A DNA stretch of 64,000 nt from Siphonodentalium dalli. Taxonomy: Eukaryota; Mollusca; Scaphopoda; Gadilida; Siphonodentaliidae. The notes under the pieces were generated by a model. The model was given only the letters and a program-made list of their open reading frames with translations. It was not told the origin of the DNA and did not search any database. Positions 24,370-37,400 of the stretch are shown here, piece by piece. Where the stretch lies: positions 37,887,797 through 37,951,796 of the forward strand of contig CP136061.1 in the NCBI GenBank assembly GCA_032622095.1, in the 5' to 3' direction. Each line of letters begins with the position of its first letter. Position 1 is the first letter of the stretch. Made by a program: the position numbers and the translations under genes.

Positions 24370-25690
24370 CCGACACACAATGTTCTGTTGAAATGAACCT
24401 CCTAATTGAAAATACCGCTAGGTTTATCGACGCTCCGTGGGTCTACTTGGATAGATCTTGAAACTTATGATGCAGAATAGCTTTTACCTCCCTTTAACTC
24501 AATTGGAAATTAATTGATTAATCTTGGCATCTATCACAAAGAAATGGGTTCATCGTCCAAACCATGACTAAAACGCACACTGCCATACATATTTAATAGA
24601 AAACATTTTTGACATAGCATCAAACATCCTGGGACCCAACTTTAGCCCGAGCCTGTGTACATATTCCGTCATTTTCTAGTCATTTTTTTTTTAATTTTTG
24701 CACAGATATTAAACATCGTTGGAACCTGCAATTCTGAGTTTGGTTGGAACTATTTTTGTCGAGTTCTTGTCATTTTTGCCGACTTTTCTAGCTCGTTAGC
24801 GCAATAACTTGAACAAATATTAACCGATTTTAACAATGTTTTGCGTAAGAGCTATTTTAAAAAAATTCGAAAACCAGACTTATCCGATCTTTTCTACCGC
24901 AATTATGGCCCCTAGTTTGACGAATTTTCTTGATTTTCAACATTTGAGGTTTCCGGATGATGACATTTATTCCGGACATATCCAATCCTTCAGTTAGCCA
25001 CCGTCTCCAGGGACATTGTGGTCGGTCGACCTTTTATTTAATATGATTTGGTGTATCATTTCTAGATGAAGACAATCCAACTCGACCACCCATCGGACAC
25101 TTGAATTATTCTAAACCACACAACTATCGGCATTGCCGCGCCGTATATATCAGTACCCGATTCCTAGATTATATCCACGGTCCCCACACTACTTTCCCAC
25201 CCATCGGAAACATGAATTATCAAAAAAATGCTCTTCATTGTTCGGTCCACAAAATTTTAGGAGACAACGATACGATTAGGTGCCATTAACTTAGCAGGTA
25301 TAATTCCATGCGCATTAAGATTCGTCGACTAAGATTGTTATAAGTAACACCACCAGGGAGGTACAGCTGCACCTATGTAGCCTCTGATGTCTACATATAT
25401 AGAGTACATACAGTTTGCATTGGTGTGTGGCACCGTGGTACGGTATATATCATCTCATTCAAAACCAGCTAAATAATCTTTTAATTCTTATTTAAAAAAA
25501 ACCACAGATTCACCCATATTAGCATTGCACTGTATCAACCCAATTTATTGTGCTGTAATGCCGTTGAAGGTTTTTTGTGAGTTTGTCAGTAGCTTCATAT
25601 CTGCCCTTACACAAGTTCCATGAATTCCGTTACTAGTTCCCAGACCAACCTCAGTTTCCAGTTCCCAGTTCTCATAATATGATAACAATC
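24370..25690. other. Non-coding stretch, nothing recognised
   Basis: No gene recognised. A short direct repeat (ACCCATCGGA-ACATGAATTAT type) occurs at about 25088 and 25200. Confidence 0.4.
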
Positions 25691-25699
25691 GTTACTGAA

Positions 25700-26168
25700 T
25701 CGCCCACATGTATGTATGCATAATCACAGCAGCTACGGTGCCATCCTTTCTGGATTCTTCTTGTGCCGCGACTAGTCCATCTAGAAATCACAAACCAGGT
25801 CACATACGCTCGTCCAGCTGTTCAAAATTGGGCGTAAGTCGTGTATGGGGTCAACATAATGAAAAAAGGTCAGTTTTCGTTGCTAAATCGCCTGCGTAGG
25901 CATAACCATAGCAGCCACGAGGCTATTGTTCTGGATTCGTTTTGTGCCGCTACTAGTTCATCTCAAAATAAAAAAACTAGGTCACAATTAACCTGTCCAG
26001 CTGTTAAAAAATTGGGTGTAAGTCGTGTGTGGAGGAAATTAACAATTTCTCGTTGCCAAATTCCAATATGTATGCATAATCACACCAGCCACGGGTATTC
26101 TTGTGCTGCCACCAGTCCATCTAGAAATCACATACTGGGTCACATACGCCCATCCAGCTGTTCAAAAA
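25700..26168 (+). repeat. Tandem repeats upstream of a Penelope-like fragment
   Basis: Three units of about 188, 173 and 108 bases start near 25700, 25889 and 26062. Shared blocks are GCATAATCACA or GCATAACCATA, TTGTGCCGC, CCAGCTGTTC and GTAAGTCGTGT. The third unit is cut off where the Penelope-like coding sequence begins. Penelope-like elements often carry tandem or pseudo-LTR repeats, so the array may belong to the element; this is inference. Confidence 0.6.
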
Positions 26169-26744
26169 ATCGCATTTGTTCTGACAACACTATTGTTTGT
26201 AAAAGAGCAGACAAAGGAGGTGCACTGGTGATTATGGAAGCGACCGACTATGCCAACAAATCGGAAGATACACTCTTGGACGATCGTTTTTACAAGACAC
26301 TTCCTACAAATGAGGAGAAGTTTGTCACAAAGTTCTCTAAATGCCTAACTGATAAAGAAGCCGAATATCTCACACAATTTGAGATGAAATGCAGCTCTTA
26401 CGGATTAAGCAAAATTCATAAAAGTCCCACAATCCAACAGGCAATTAAAGAACAGAATTCCGCGTATATCCGAGTGCCCAGGTATGGATAATATGGTCAC
26501 TGATGTTAGTCGGGAAAATTTCTTTTGCGTGTATATACAGTTGGTGTTCGAGATAAATCATCCAGAGTATCGCAAAATTTCACTGAGTGAACATTTGGAT
26601 GAATGTGGAAAGAATCAATATTCGATCTTCCCATTCCAAAAACTGTTCTCAGCAAACAGAATACGCCGAACCCGGAAGGAAGATTTCTACGTTGATCACT
26701 TCCGATGCAAGCTAAATGCGTGTAAAGCTGGGTTGTCTCATTGA
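26169..26744 (+). mobile_element. Penelope-like retroelement remnant
   Basis: 26195-26485 encodes KRADKGGALVIMEATDYANK, a DDRFYK motif and YGLSKIHKSPTIQQAI, matching the N-terminal reverse-transcriptase region of Penelope-like elements (KADKG--VV--, Y-LPKIHK). A shifted frame, 26562-26744, encodes ISLSEHLDECGKN, PFQKLF, RTRKEDFYVDHFRCKLNA, like the C-terminal GIY-YIG-associated end of the family (SEH, R-RE-FI--F-P-LN). The catalytic YxDD core between them is deleted, so the copy is dead. Confidence 0.7.
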
Positions 26745-26808
26745 CACTATGATGTCTCATGTTATTCTTGGACCATATATATAACTGTGCACACGTTACT
26801 TTAAACTG

Positions 26809-26811
<3 letters not shown>

Positions 26812-26851
<40 letters not shown>
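26812..26851. repeat. (TA)n microsatellite
   Basis: About 20 TA units without interruption. Confidence 0.95.
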
Positions 26852-26853
<2 letters not shown>

Positions 26854-27083
26854 CCGAGCCTCTCGACAAACAGGTTATTATAGCCTACAAGAAAAATCCC
26901 AGTTTGAGAGATATGCTCGTTCGATCTAGACTCAGACCTTGATTAACACGCAGTTCAATTAGCTTTTTAGCAATTTCAACATCATTATCCTTTGTTTGTG
27001 CTCAACACAATATTTTATGTCAATTTCCGACACAACCTAACAAAATTTAGCTAGTTCCATAGAAATAATTACATAAGAAATCG

Positions 27084-27112
<29 letters not shown>
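27084..27112. repeat. (TA)n microsatellite
   Basis: About 14 TA units. Confidence 0.95.
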
Positions 27113-27115
<3 letters not shown>

Positions 27116-27288
27116 CCAATGTCTGTTCCATAACAATTTACAGGGACCATCTCGATAGCAATAGAGAGGTCTATTTTTGGTACTTTTTCTTACAAGAAAG
27201 ATAATGGATAAGATAGTGTGGGTTAAAATTTTCTAAAGTGACGCTGTTGTCAGGGCACAAAGGGAGAGAAGGGCAAAAAAAAAATTGT

Positions 27289-27568
27289 CGCCGATTTCCA
27301 CCAAACTTATACATAATCATCTCCATGAGGAATATAATGGTGTGGTTTACAGACGTCAATAGTGGCGCCATTTGAGTCAGGGATGCATGGAAGGGGAGAG
27401 GTGCACAAGAATTACTAAACCTGTTTAGCGCCGATTTCCACAAAGTTGATACACATTCTTCTCTATGAAACGAGGAATCTAATCGTGTGCTTTCAAGATG
27501 GCAAAAGTGGCGCTATTTGAGTCAGGGGTGCAGTGCAGGGAGAGGGGCACCAAAATCGCACTTCCGCA
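27289..27568. repeat. Tandem duplication, period 140 bp
   Basis: Two diverged units start CGCCGATTTCCAC at 27289 and 27429, each followed by ATTTGAGTCAGGG and AGAGG-GCAC blocks. Confidence 0.8.
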
Positions 27569-28839
27569 AAAAGCCAATTTGGCATTTTTGGCGGCTATGT
27601 TTTTCGGTGGTTACCATGGCAACCATGGGCTTTCCCTAGCTTGGCATGATATCCAAATCCACAAGATATCACCTCAGGATATTGTATACAAAGTTTGTTG
27701 CTTTTACCTTAAAATGCACGATTCATCCTTTTTTTGACACGGAGCCGCCCTACTATAATAAACAGGTTATTTGTTGAGCTTCCTATGGATCACTGAATAG
27801 CACTGTACTGTCAGAACACCATGAACATCAAAAATATACCCTTCCAACCCATGCAAATACACCGCACTGGTAAGGAACGTCCGTTATTGGACAGAAACGG
27901 ACGAAGAAAGGGTATGTGTGAAAGGAACCAACGATCCGTTTCTAGAAACGTATTCGGAAGATGGGCCAGTGTGAAAGAGGCTTAAGTGCGATGTATTTCA
28001 GACAATTTACGTGCAATATTGTACTGAACCATGACGAGTTGCAATCGTGCGGCGACCTGGATTTTTCGGAGCTGGACCATATCGCTGGCACCAGCTGCCC
28101 ATTTCTATAAACAAAACTAGATTAGATATATATTTCTGAATTTAAATCGGCCATCGGGACCCATATTTTCCAAATTGCATTCCCGCCTAAGAATAAAAAG
28201 AGCAGATGAAATACACTACACGATCCGATGAAACCATGGGGTCTCAATCTATATAATTTATGTGTATATGTATATCTATATTTTCAATTGAAGTTCAAAA
28301 CTGCATTATTATTATTATTATTGGCGCCTTTGTTAGGCGGATTAAGGAGCAAAATGGTCCTTCGGTGCGGAATTATATATGTTACTGCAGGGTAATTTCG
28401 TTTGTACAACAAAGTAGTGGATGTAACGTCCATCGTGGTTTGTGAATACACCGACAATCACCACAGTCGCAAACATAGCTACCAATGTAACAAGGAAATT
28501 GTTCTACGATGAACAAACGACCATTACATCTCGACTATCGAATTACATTGTTCAGACTTCGCTGTTGATAGTTGTATCTCCGGCGTCTGTCACCAACATA
28601 TGTTTGAACATCATTCAGGCAAGTTGTATAAACTCTTGTGTGTTGTGACACGTACTTTATTGAGATCAGTTTATAAAGTGTCCTTGATAATCCATAAATG
28701 TTAATATTTTATTTCTATGTTATACAGATAATGTGATTTATACAAATATACGTTGACACCGGCGGTCGATGGCGTTGGTTTCTTTCAAAGGTGTTATGTT
28801 ATGCATACCTTAGTACATCCGAACTTCCCTCTATTGGAC
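27569..28839. other. Non-coding stretch with (ATT)n run
   Basis: An (ATT)n run is at about 28303-28322. No gene recognised. Confidence 0.4.
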
Positions 28840-29062
28840 CAAGAATGAGTTGATACTACGGGTACATTTGGAACAACGAAGAATCAGTGGATGTATAATC
28901 CGCATACGATGAGTGAATGCTCTGCGCACAATGACTGGGTACTTCGCTACATTGGGACCAATGAGGGCCGAAGAATTCGTGGACGATCCCCGTATATTAG
29001 GAGCAATGCGTGGATACTTTGCGCGTACAATAGGTGGATGCTCCGCGTACACTAGATGGATA
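28840..29062 (+). repeat. Degenerate minisatellite
   Basis: Imperfect units of roughly 30-35 bases with a shared pattern GGATACTTTGCGCGTACAAT, such as TGGGTACTTCGCTACATTGG and GTGGATGCTCCGCGTACACT. Heavily diverged. Confidence 0.55.
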
Positions 29063-29075
29063 CCCATTTGTTTTA

Positions 29076-29436
29076 CCCTGTGCCAATGCATTCTCTTATA
29101 TATGCGAGTCGACCTCGCATATATAAGAGAATGCATTGGCCTAACAATTGTTTACAATTTTAATAATTTTTTCTTGTATTCTTTAACTATTTTATAATTT
29201 CACCCATACAGAGCCCCAGACAAACATGAGCAGACGACACTCTTCTATTTGCTTCTATATATGTGTGGGGCTCCTTGCAGGATAATGGATGTTTTTTATT
29301 TTATGTCCTAACAATTGTCAGAAACATTTAATTAAAAAAAATAAAAAAAAATTGTTAGGCCAATACATTCTCTTATATATATGCGAGGCGACCTATGGTT
29401 GACAGCATATATAAGAGAATGCATTGGCACAGGGTA
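29076..29436. mobile_element. Hairpin-flanked element related to the TTAA MITEs
   Basis: Two copies of the subterminal hairpin (29082-29142 and 29351-29436) face each other, as in the TTAA elements. They are bounded by TTTGTTTTACCCTGTGCCAA and the inverse of TTTGTTTACCCTGTGCCAA. Unlike the others, the outer ends lack visible TTAA and CCCTTT termini, and the centre holds about 110 bases of other sequence. Confidence 0.6.
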
Positions 29437-29483
29437 AACAAATCCAGACTTACGACTGAATTTGATATGGCGGGTCACATTTT

Positions 29484-30470
29484 GTAACCAACGATTCCAA
29501 TGGACTGTAGTATATTATGATGGGATCTTTGTCCTAAATTCTAAGCAATAACATTCTTTATTGTCGGAGCTCACGGCCAATCATACACATATCCGGTGAC
29601 ATGAGTTATCTATATATGATTGTATATCAATACTATCAACTAGTCCATCACAATATGAAGAAAAACAAAATGGAAAATACAGGAAATATACTATAAATTG
29701 ATAAACGTACATTTACATTCGAAAGGATGAAAGCGAAATGAAGAGACACCTACAGACACATACAGAGACAACAGACACACAACACATAATACACACATAA
29801 TTATAACACACGGGCAAACACACCCTGGCACTCAGAAAATCAGCCTTACCCGCACAGACTAACAGACAGACATGCGCGCGGAGAAATATACATTCATAAA
29901 TAAGACAAGGTTGATTTTAGTTAAACTTAAGTGGGTTGCGTCGACACCAGATGGGATTTCGATACAGTTTTGTTTATGCGTTAGTGATGGACAATAATAG
30001 AAGGGGCCAATTCAACTAAAGGGTAACATTAGTGAAAATAATGAAGTCGCATGGTACTTCTACTAGAAGAGGCCACCATTGCGAGTTGGTGTAGGTCACG
30101 GTGTCGACATACGCATTGGTCTATGTGTTTGCCAAAGCAGCTGCTATCTGCGTTCGCTGGATCAGATTCCTGAACAAATGCGATAATATTGTTCCCAATA
30201 ACTCGTGGTGTGTATATCAAATTTCTAAAACAATACGAGGCACTTATATGCGTTACGTGGCTCGGATGACTGGCCCAATAGCACGACGAACATACATTCA
30301 ATTGCACACACGAGGGGCGTATCACAATCACGGAATCTTAAACTGTCCGGGACGTGCATATCATTTTTTTCCGAGAAATCAAACAAGGTAAGTTTACTAT
30401 TTCACCACTTCTCCCCTCCCCTAATTGTCTCTTGATTGTACTACAGTCCATTGGAATCGTTGGTTACATA
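29484..30470. mobile_element. Element with about 30-bp inverted termini
   Basis: TGTAACCAACGATTCCAATG at the left returns inverted at the right end (about 30440-30470). Between them are about 920 bases. A plus-strand frame, 30101-30391, is followed at once by GTAAGT, so it could be a captured or decayed exon, but no domain was recognised. Target duplication not identified. Confidence 0.5.
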
Positions 30471-32023
30471 ATATATTAAATGCATGACGTTAAATAGATA
30501 CATCATTTTTATAGTAACTAAAACATTTATGAAACTCTGATCCAATCCAAGCTTAGTGGCATGTGTGGAACCTCACATGCACATATATTTAAGGCGAACA
30601 TCACACAACAATGAGAAAATAGAAACAAATTGTGTTTTGTTTTATTGTATGATATTGTACAATTAGTTTAGGACCTTGGTCCGGGTTTGTATACACAAGA
30701 TGTTCTCTTATTCTGACTTCGGACCTTATAGCAGGATTGAATAATATCGGTCAGGTGATCTGGATCGTGGTGAGTTTCCCGTCATTTTGAAATCCAAGAT
30801 GGCCGCCATTGCCACTTTTGGAAATTCAAAGGTTTTACTAAATCGTTCGATGCTACGTCATTTTGGACTAACTAACATATCACTTGGGATAAGTTCATAT
30901 ATATATAGGCTATGATGTGTATTCAAATATATATGAAGATAATTACTTGTAAAGAAAAAACATAATGTGATAATTATTTACAAACTTTCGGCCAGTTTCG
31001 GGTAAAATTGGCTTTTCACATGGGGGCACATTCCCGTTATTTTGTCATGGTCAATGTATTGTACATCTTTCTGTCCTTTGATCTTGGGAACATTCACAAA
31101 TGTAAAATGTATGTTCATATGTTATCCGAGAAAGTCAATAAAACTGGCCCTCCCCTATTGTTCATTATTTCCACAATTTCAGTATTAGGAATACAAACAG
31201 CACAAATATTGTGACGATATTATTGTTTGCATCTAGTCCAGTGATTTTATACACAATTTGTCCATGTAGTAACACAACATCTGCATTTTGTGCAACTTTT
31301 ACGATTTTTAGAGAACATTTCAGAAGATAATAAAACCTTTTGAAAATTTGTATTCAAATTATGTGAACCAAAATTCCAAATATATTACTCTAGAAAATAT
31401 TTAGCTTCTTGGATAAGCTGACACAAGAGCTTGAATTTTTGTTATCATCTTCACAATTTGAATAATCCGCATATGGACAACGTTCGTCTTTCGAATGCAT
31501 GGTTGGTTCTGTCTAGATGTGTCATTATATGCACAACTTGTTAATTTAGAGAAGAACAATTTAAATTTTGTATGACGTATATAGCTTAATTTTATCGTCC
31601 ATGTGTGGGCCAATTCCAAGTAGTATAACCTTACACATTTAATTTGTTTTAAGTGTTCTGTTTGGCGTACTTTCGCCACCCCATGTAACAGTTTATACTA
31701 ACAGTAGCACGCGAAACCTCGTTTCTCATTGAATACTATTATGTATAAAACGTAGAGCTGGACATCCAGTCTACCATTTGATGAACATTTTGGATTAAGA
31801 AGCTTTAAATGTATTATTATTATATGCAGTATCCATGAATACCGAATTCACAGATAATGTACATAAAACAAAATACGAACTCACAATGTTTGGCTGGAAT
31901 GTCCCGTTTTCTCATGGGGATAAATTTCATTTGCCTTTTTACTCACTTAACGTGACGTGATACACTCCGCTAAGGTGTAAGAATGGGATAAGAAATAATA
32001 ATGCCCAATATGGGACATTTTCA
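30471..32023. other. Non-coding stretch, nothing recognised
   Basis: No gene or repeat family recognised. Confidence 0.4.
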
Positions 32024-32484
32024 TTAACCCTTTGCCCAACAAAGCGGCCAAAAACGCCCAAATAAAGCTTCAACAGCCTAAAATATCTTCGGTCTGTCTC
32101 AATAACACCATACAAATATGGATATCATTGGAACCGGTTCATTGACAAAATTGTGATGGTTACAGTTATGCCCTGCGCCAATGCATTCTCTTATATATGC
32201 GAGTCGACTATAGGTCGCCTCGCATATATAAGAGAATGCATTGGCCTAAAAAAACACTTTAACACTTTTTACCATTTTTTCTTACATTCTTTAACAATTT
32301 TATAATTTTTTCTTACATTTTTAAACATTTTTTATAATATTTTTCTACATTCTTTGACAATTTTATCATTTTTAATATGTGTTAAGCCAATGCATTCTCT
32401 TATATATGCGAGGCGACCTATGGTCGACTCGCATATATAAGAGAATGCATTGGCACAGGGCCGTTCTGTTGGGTAAAGGTTTAA
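32024..32484. mobile_element. piggyBac-like MITE (TTAA ends), copy 3
   Basis: Flanked by TTAA at 32024-32027 and 32481-32484. It has the same layout and orientation as copy 2: an outer block CGCCCAAATAAAGCTTCAAC, a hairpin at about 32178-32246, an AT-rich centre, a hairpin at about 32391-32451, and the terminus CCGTTCTGTTGGGTAAAGG. Confidence 0.8.
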
Positions 32485-32630
32485 TTTGATATACATATTC
32501 AGGTAGTCAGAACACAGCGTCATTGTTATAAACGAATAACATTGTGTATTATTCACAGAATCTTTGCCGTAATATATATGTCCACTAATACTTCCCGAAT
32601 AACGAAGTAACTATTGACATTAGTGCGTAG

Positions 32631-33094
32631 TTAACCCTTTACCCAACAGAACGGCACTGTGCCAATGCATTCTCTTATATATGCGAGTCGACCATAGGTC
32701 GCCTCGCAAATATAAGAGAATATATTGTCTTAACACATATTAAAAATGATAAAATTGTCAAAGAATGTAGAAAAATATTATAAAAACTGTATAAAAATGT
32801 AAGAAAAAAGTATAAAATTGTTAAAGAATGTAAGAAAAAATGGTAAAAAGTGTTAAAACAGATTTTTTTTAGGCCAATGCATTCTCTTATATATGCGAGG
32901 CGACCTATGGTCGACTCGCATATATAAGAGAATGAATTGGCACAGGGCATAACTGTAACCATCACAATGAGGTCAATGAACCGGTTCCAATGATATCCAT
33001 ATTTGTATGGTGTTATTGAGATAGACCGAAGATATTTTAGGCTGTTGAAGCTTTATTTGGGCGTTTTTGGCCGTTTTGTTGGGTAAAGGGTTAA
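32631..33094. mobile_element. piggyBac-like MITE (TTAA ends), copy 4, inverted
   Basis: Flanked by TTAA at 32631-32634 and 33091-33094. It is the reverse complement of the copy 3 layout, with hairpins at about 32663-32730 and 32873-32941. Only about 147 bases separate it from copy 3, so the two form a large inverted pair. Confidence 0.8.
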
Positions 33095-33419
33095 GCTGTT
33101 GTTTTTTTCTGAAATGTTACAGTCGATGTGGTTGGAATTTTCGGCAATCTTAGTTCATTGCTAAATATATCCAATGGGGGTAGTGGTTGGATACTAACTT
33201 ATCGGTTGTGTTCATTGGCATCCACCACATGGCTATGATACATCAATACATGTACATGTACAATACAATACCATTGTTTCATCAGACAATTTTGTCATTC
33301 AAATGTTAATATTTGCTCCAAATATGAACCATGATTTGATAACAATTTATCACAACGGACCCTCTTTACCGTTGTAAATATTTCCACACTGGATAAGATC
33401 CACGGTCCGCCCTTTAAGA

Positions 33420-34440
33420 CACTCTGGTAAAAGCCCAGTAAACCGTACTTTACCAGGCTCTACTCTGGTAAAATGTCGTAAAGTCAGGGTTAGAATAAAA
33501 CACTTTGATAAAAGCCCGGTAATCCATGGTTTACCAGACTCTACTCTGGTAAAGTCAGGTTTACAATGATATACTCTGGTAAAAGCCATGTAAAACCCCA
33601 TTTAAAAAATACATAGCATTGTATATTCCAAGTAAATTGTGGTAAAGTCAGGTTTACAATGATATACTCTGGTAAAAGCCACATAAAAACCCATTTAAAA
33701 ATACATAGCATTGTATATTCCAAGTAAAGGCATGCTAAAGTCAGCTTTACACTGACATACTCTGGTAAAACCTATGTAAAAGCCACGTATAATGGACATG
33801 CCCTTGTAAATTCCAAGTAGATCATGGTGAAGTCAGGTTAACAATGATATACTCTTGTAAAATTCTACGTTGGTTTCAGTCAGAGATGGATTTTGTGAAT
33901 AACAGTTCTACATTCTCTAGTAATAATGTTATGCAGCAGCTAGTAACACATATCCTTTGATGTAGAATGAGATGGGGTAATGCCATACCATAATATAGAA
34001 GTGCATGTGGAATGATGCCATGAAACTATGTCGTATTTCTAGACTAAAATCTGGTATGTTGTCCTTGGAGCAGTTCAGAATTACACAACCGATCACACAA
34101 AACGCATTTCAACCAGCGAGAAGAATTTAGGTGGGTTTTATTTGTGTATAGTTAAGTCCAAAATGGTAACAACTCTGCAATGTCGAGTCGAACCAATCCC
34201 AAAATGGCGTGTACATAGGCTCCCATGTTGGTCAATGGTTTGTATGTAATGGTAATACAACAGGATTTACCACAATATAATCTAAATGTGATACATCGTG
34301 CCTTTTCTTGGATTTAGAAGGGTATGGCTTTCTACGCGGACTTCACATGGCTTTTACCTGAGTATATCATTGTCTATCTGACTACCGTACTTTACCACGG
34401 TTTACCTGACTTTACCAGGATAATTTTACGCGGATAAGAG
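33420..34440. repeat. GGTAAA-rich foldback with tandem 93-bp units
   Basis: Units starting AAAGTCAGGTTTACAATGAT occur at 33551, 33644, 33737 and 33829 (period 92-93), preceded by shorter degenerate pieces from 33420. An inverted, single related unit (TTTTACCTGAGTATATCATT...TACCTGACTTTACC) lies at about 34344-34423. The arrangement, an array on one side and an inverted copy on the other, is that of a foldback element. Confidence 0.6.
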
Positions 34441-37400
34441 CTATAACTCTATATCAAAATAGCACATGTCTCCGCTGAAGTGTTTTCTGTCTCTGTTGTG
34501 AGAATAAAATCATATTTTGTTCGTTAATCAGTGGAAAACATTTGTACCCGGTAACATAATTGGACAATAATATTCTTATAAATAAGTAGTCTAAGTCCCA
34601 AAGAGTTTAACACATTATATATATATCTTTATTTCGTCCATCTAGGAGAGTATGTTTTACAAAAACAAAAAACATAAAAAAAATTATAATAATAATATTA
34701 GCGCACCTCGTTACTACCGTGGTAACTTTAGCCTAATATCGAGGTAAATTTCCCTGGCAGAATCCCACATGCATACTTACATCCCGGTAAAATACCCTGG
34801 TGAAATACGTGGGTGGGTACATTTTACTAGAGTAAAATGCATGGGTGGGTCTACATGTGTGCGTATAATATGGTAACCATTCAATAGCTGAATTTAAAAA
34901 AAGCCTGATTCCAATCAACCTGACAGAATACCACATAATACCAGAGTTTTTTTTACCATGTTTACCAGCGTGTTTTTTATAAGGGCGATTCGACACCAAA
35001 TTCGTAAGAATGTCCTTTGTATATTAAAATGATAAAATACGTGTCCCAGAGTAACCCCGAAAATCCACAAATAATGCTTCGAAAACTCATAATTGAGGAA
35101 GCTGTTTATTATATACCTCTTTTGAGTGACAGAAGAATAGACGCTCCGTATTTAATAGAGATCATTGTAATGTTTTCTAGGCTGACACAAATTCAAAACG
35201 TGTTGAAACTACCTCTTTTGAAAACCAGGACCTCCTATTAAGAGGTTTATGGGTCCGATCTAATTATTTTCTGGAACAAAGATGTACATGTGGTGGTTTT
35301 ATGTTGGTATTATGGTGTCAATTCAGACAAGATATATCTAATAATTCCTCACTTAGTGTGTTTCGATTTGAAAATAAATCTGGTGCATTTTGATCATTCC
35401 AGCTAGTTCTATCACACTATTCACAATTTGCGAAGTAGTGTGGAAACAAACTGAGTTTTGTACGAATCCTATGATTTCAGGGACAATATCTAGAAACGGT
35501 GGCGGATCATAAGCTGTTAATTCTAGCTGTACACTGTTAGAAAATACCATCGGTTTGACGATATAGGACCGTAGTCATCCGTCGGTCCCATACCGTTTCA
35601 TCAGTTGTACGGTCAATCGCCGTTGTTTATGCGTCCTGAACGTAGTCTAACTTAAAATTATGCGTGATTCCAAGTTCATGTCGTCAAAAATTGAACAGTA
35701 ATATCGGTGTCCAAATTTAATAAGTCAGTGACTCCATATAGTACGACTAAATCTGACTCTGCTGATATTTAATTATTCTATTAAATGTTTGTATTTAGTG
35801 CAAAGCATTTCGGCCTCGTTACCGGGCATGTACATTCAGCGCAATGCATTCCGACTTGCGTCCAGTAATTAACTACGTTATTCCGCAATCCCTTTATATT
35901 TATCATTAATGAAATTGCCTTTGTAGTTTGCGATTGTGAATACGTGATCGCTGTAAACTATTGTTTTGGGGAAAAAGTGACTTATACAGTAGTGGAATAA
36001 AATGATAAGACTGTCTGATCTAGAATGAGAAAAATCTGATGCATCTGGACGGGATCCTCGAAAGTCTGCACTATAATGCCATACAGTTATTTCATGTAGA
36101 TATTTTAGAAACCATTCTGTATCAGTGTTGCAAAACAAGACTTATATAATGCATAATTTGACATTAAATGTGAACCGGACAAGTTCTAAATCTGCGAAAA
36201 CCTGCCGATGGCTTAATCATTGATATTTTTCCATTTAACTGAGGCAGCAGGCTTGTATTCGAGGCATCATTTTCGAGCAATCGGCTAAGACTTGACTCAA
36301 GTATTTATGATGAAGTTGACAGTGTTGTGATTGTATAGAACACACATACATGTACTTACACAATAGGATACACGCACCAGAATAATTCACAAGAGCCTTG
36401 ATGTCAACCACTAGTGACAATATAAACAACAGCAACGTAGACATAATGTTGACTGTTTACATTGTTGTTAGTTTTTGAACTTGACCTGTTCAATCCAGTT
36501 GACAGTGTTGTGATGGTTTAAAAACACATACATTTACAAAGAATAAACGCACCCGAGTAATACACAAGAACAACAGCGACAATGCATTGGCTTCGTCAAG
36601 TTATGGCCAGTTATTACGCCAATTTACAGAGTCGGCTGTTGGCTAGAATGTTCCTATCAAACTATCTCTGACTCCCTGATATTGATAGTGTCGTGATATA
36701 CACAGTTCGATGCATCATGTTATCAAATTTCATATAAACGTTGTCGCCAAGTAATCGCACATATATCTGTCTGCTATTATCTTGAATGTTTCAACCCAAC
36801 TAGCTGTGACTGTTTCTGATATGGTGTACGCATGCACTGTGTCTACAAGTGTCTGGACAATTTCACGCCTTATATCTTACCAAAAAGTATGCCATTCAGA
36901 TTTTTTACTTTTACATGTACATACATTTCAGTTTTAACAGCGATAACTTTGTTCTTTTATGTCCTAAAACGGGATGCCTGATTCATATGTTTAGAATGGT
37001 CGAAATTAGTATTACTATTAGGTAACTGAAAATTATATGTTAATAACATATAATTAAAACCCTAAATGGGTGAGCTTTTCAGCTGTTATCGTTTTTATAT
37101 ACATCATTATTTATAGTCAGTGATATGGGTCGGGTTCAAAGCCGATGAGGTTGTTTCTACGAGCATTAAAATCTTCTGTCAAAAGTGGCAATTCATCATC
37201 TCTGTGTAAATCGCGTGTATATCGGAAACACAATTAGCATTAGAATAACATGTATCTACATGGGTATATACAATCGCCAAGTAATAATAATTGGCACATG
37301 ATATGATAACTAGAAAGAGCAATGGTGTTGATGCCGATATGGTGGCCTTGGGACCTTTCTATAGTTTGCCCCACTCCTCTCATGAGTCTTGCTGACTAGG

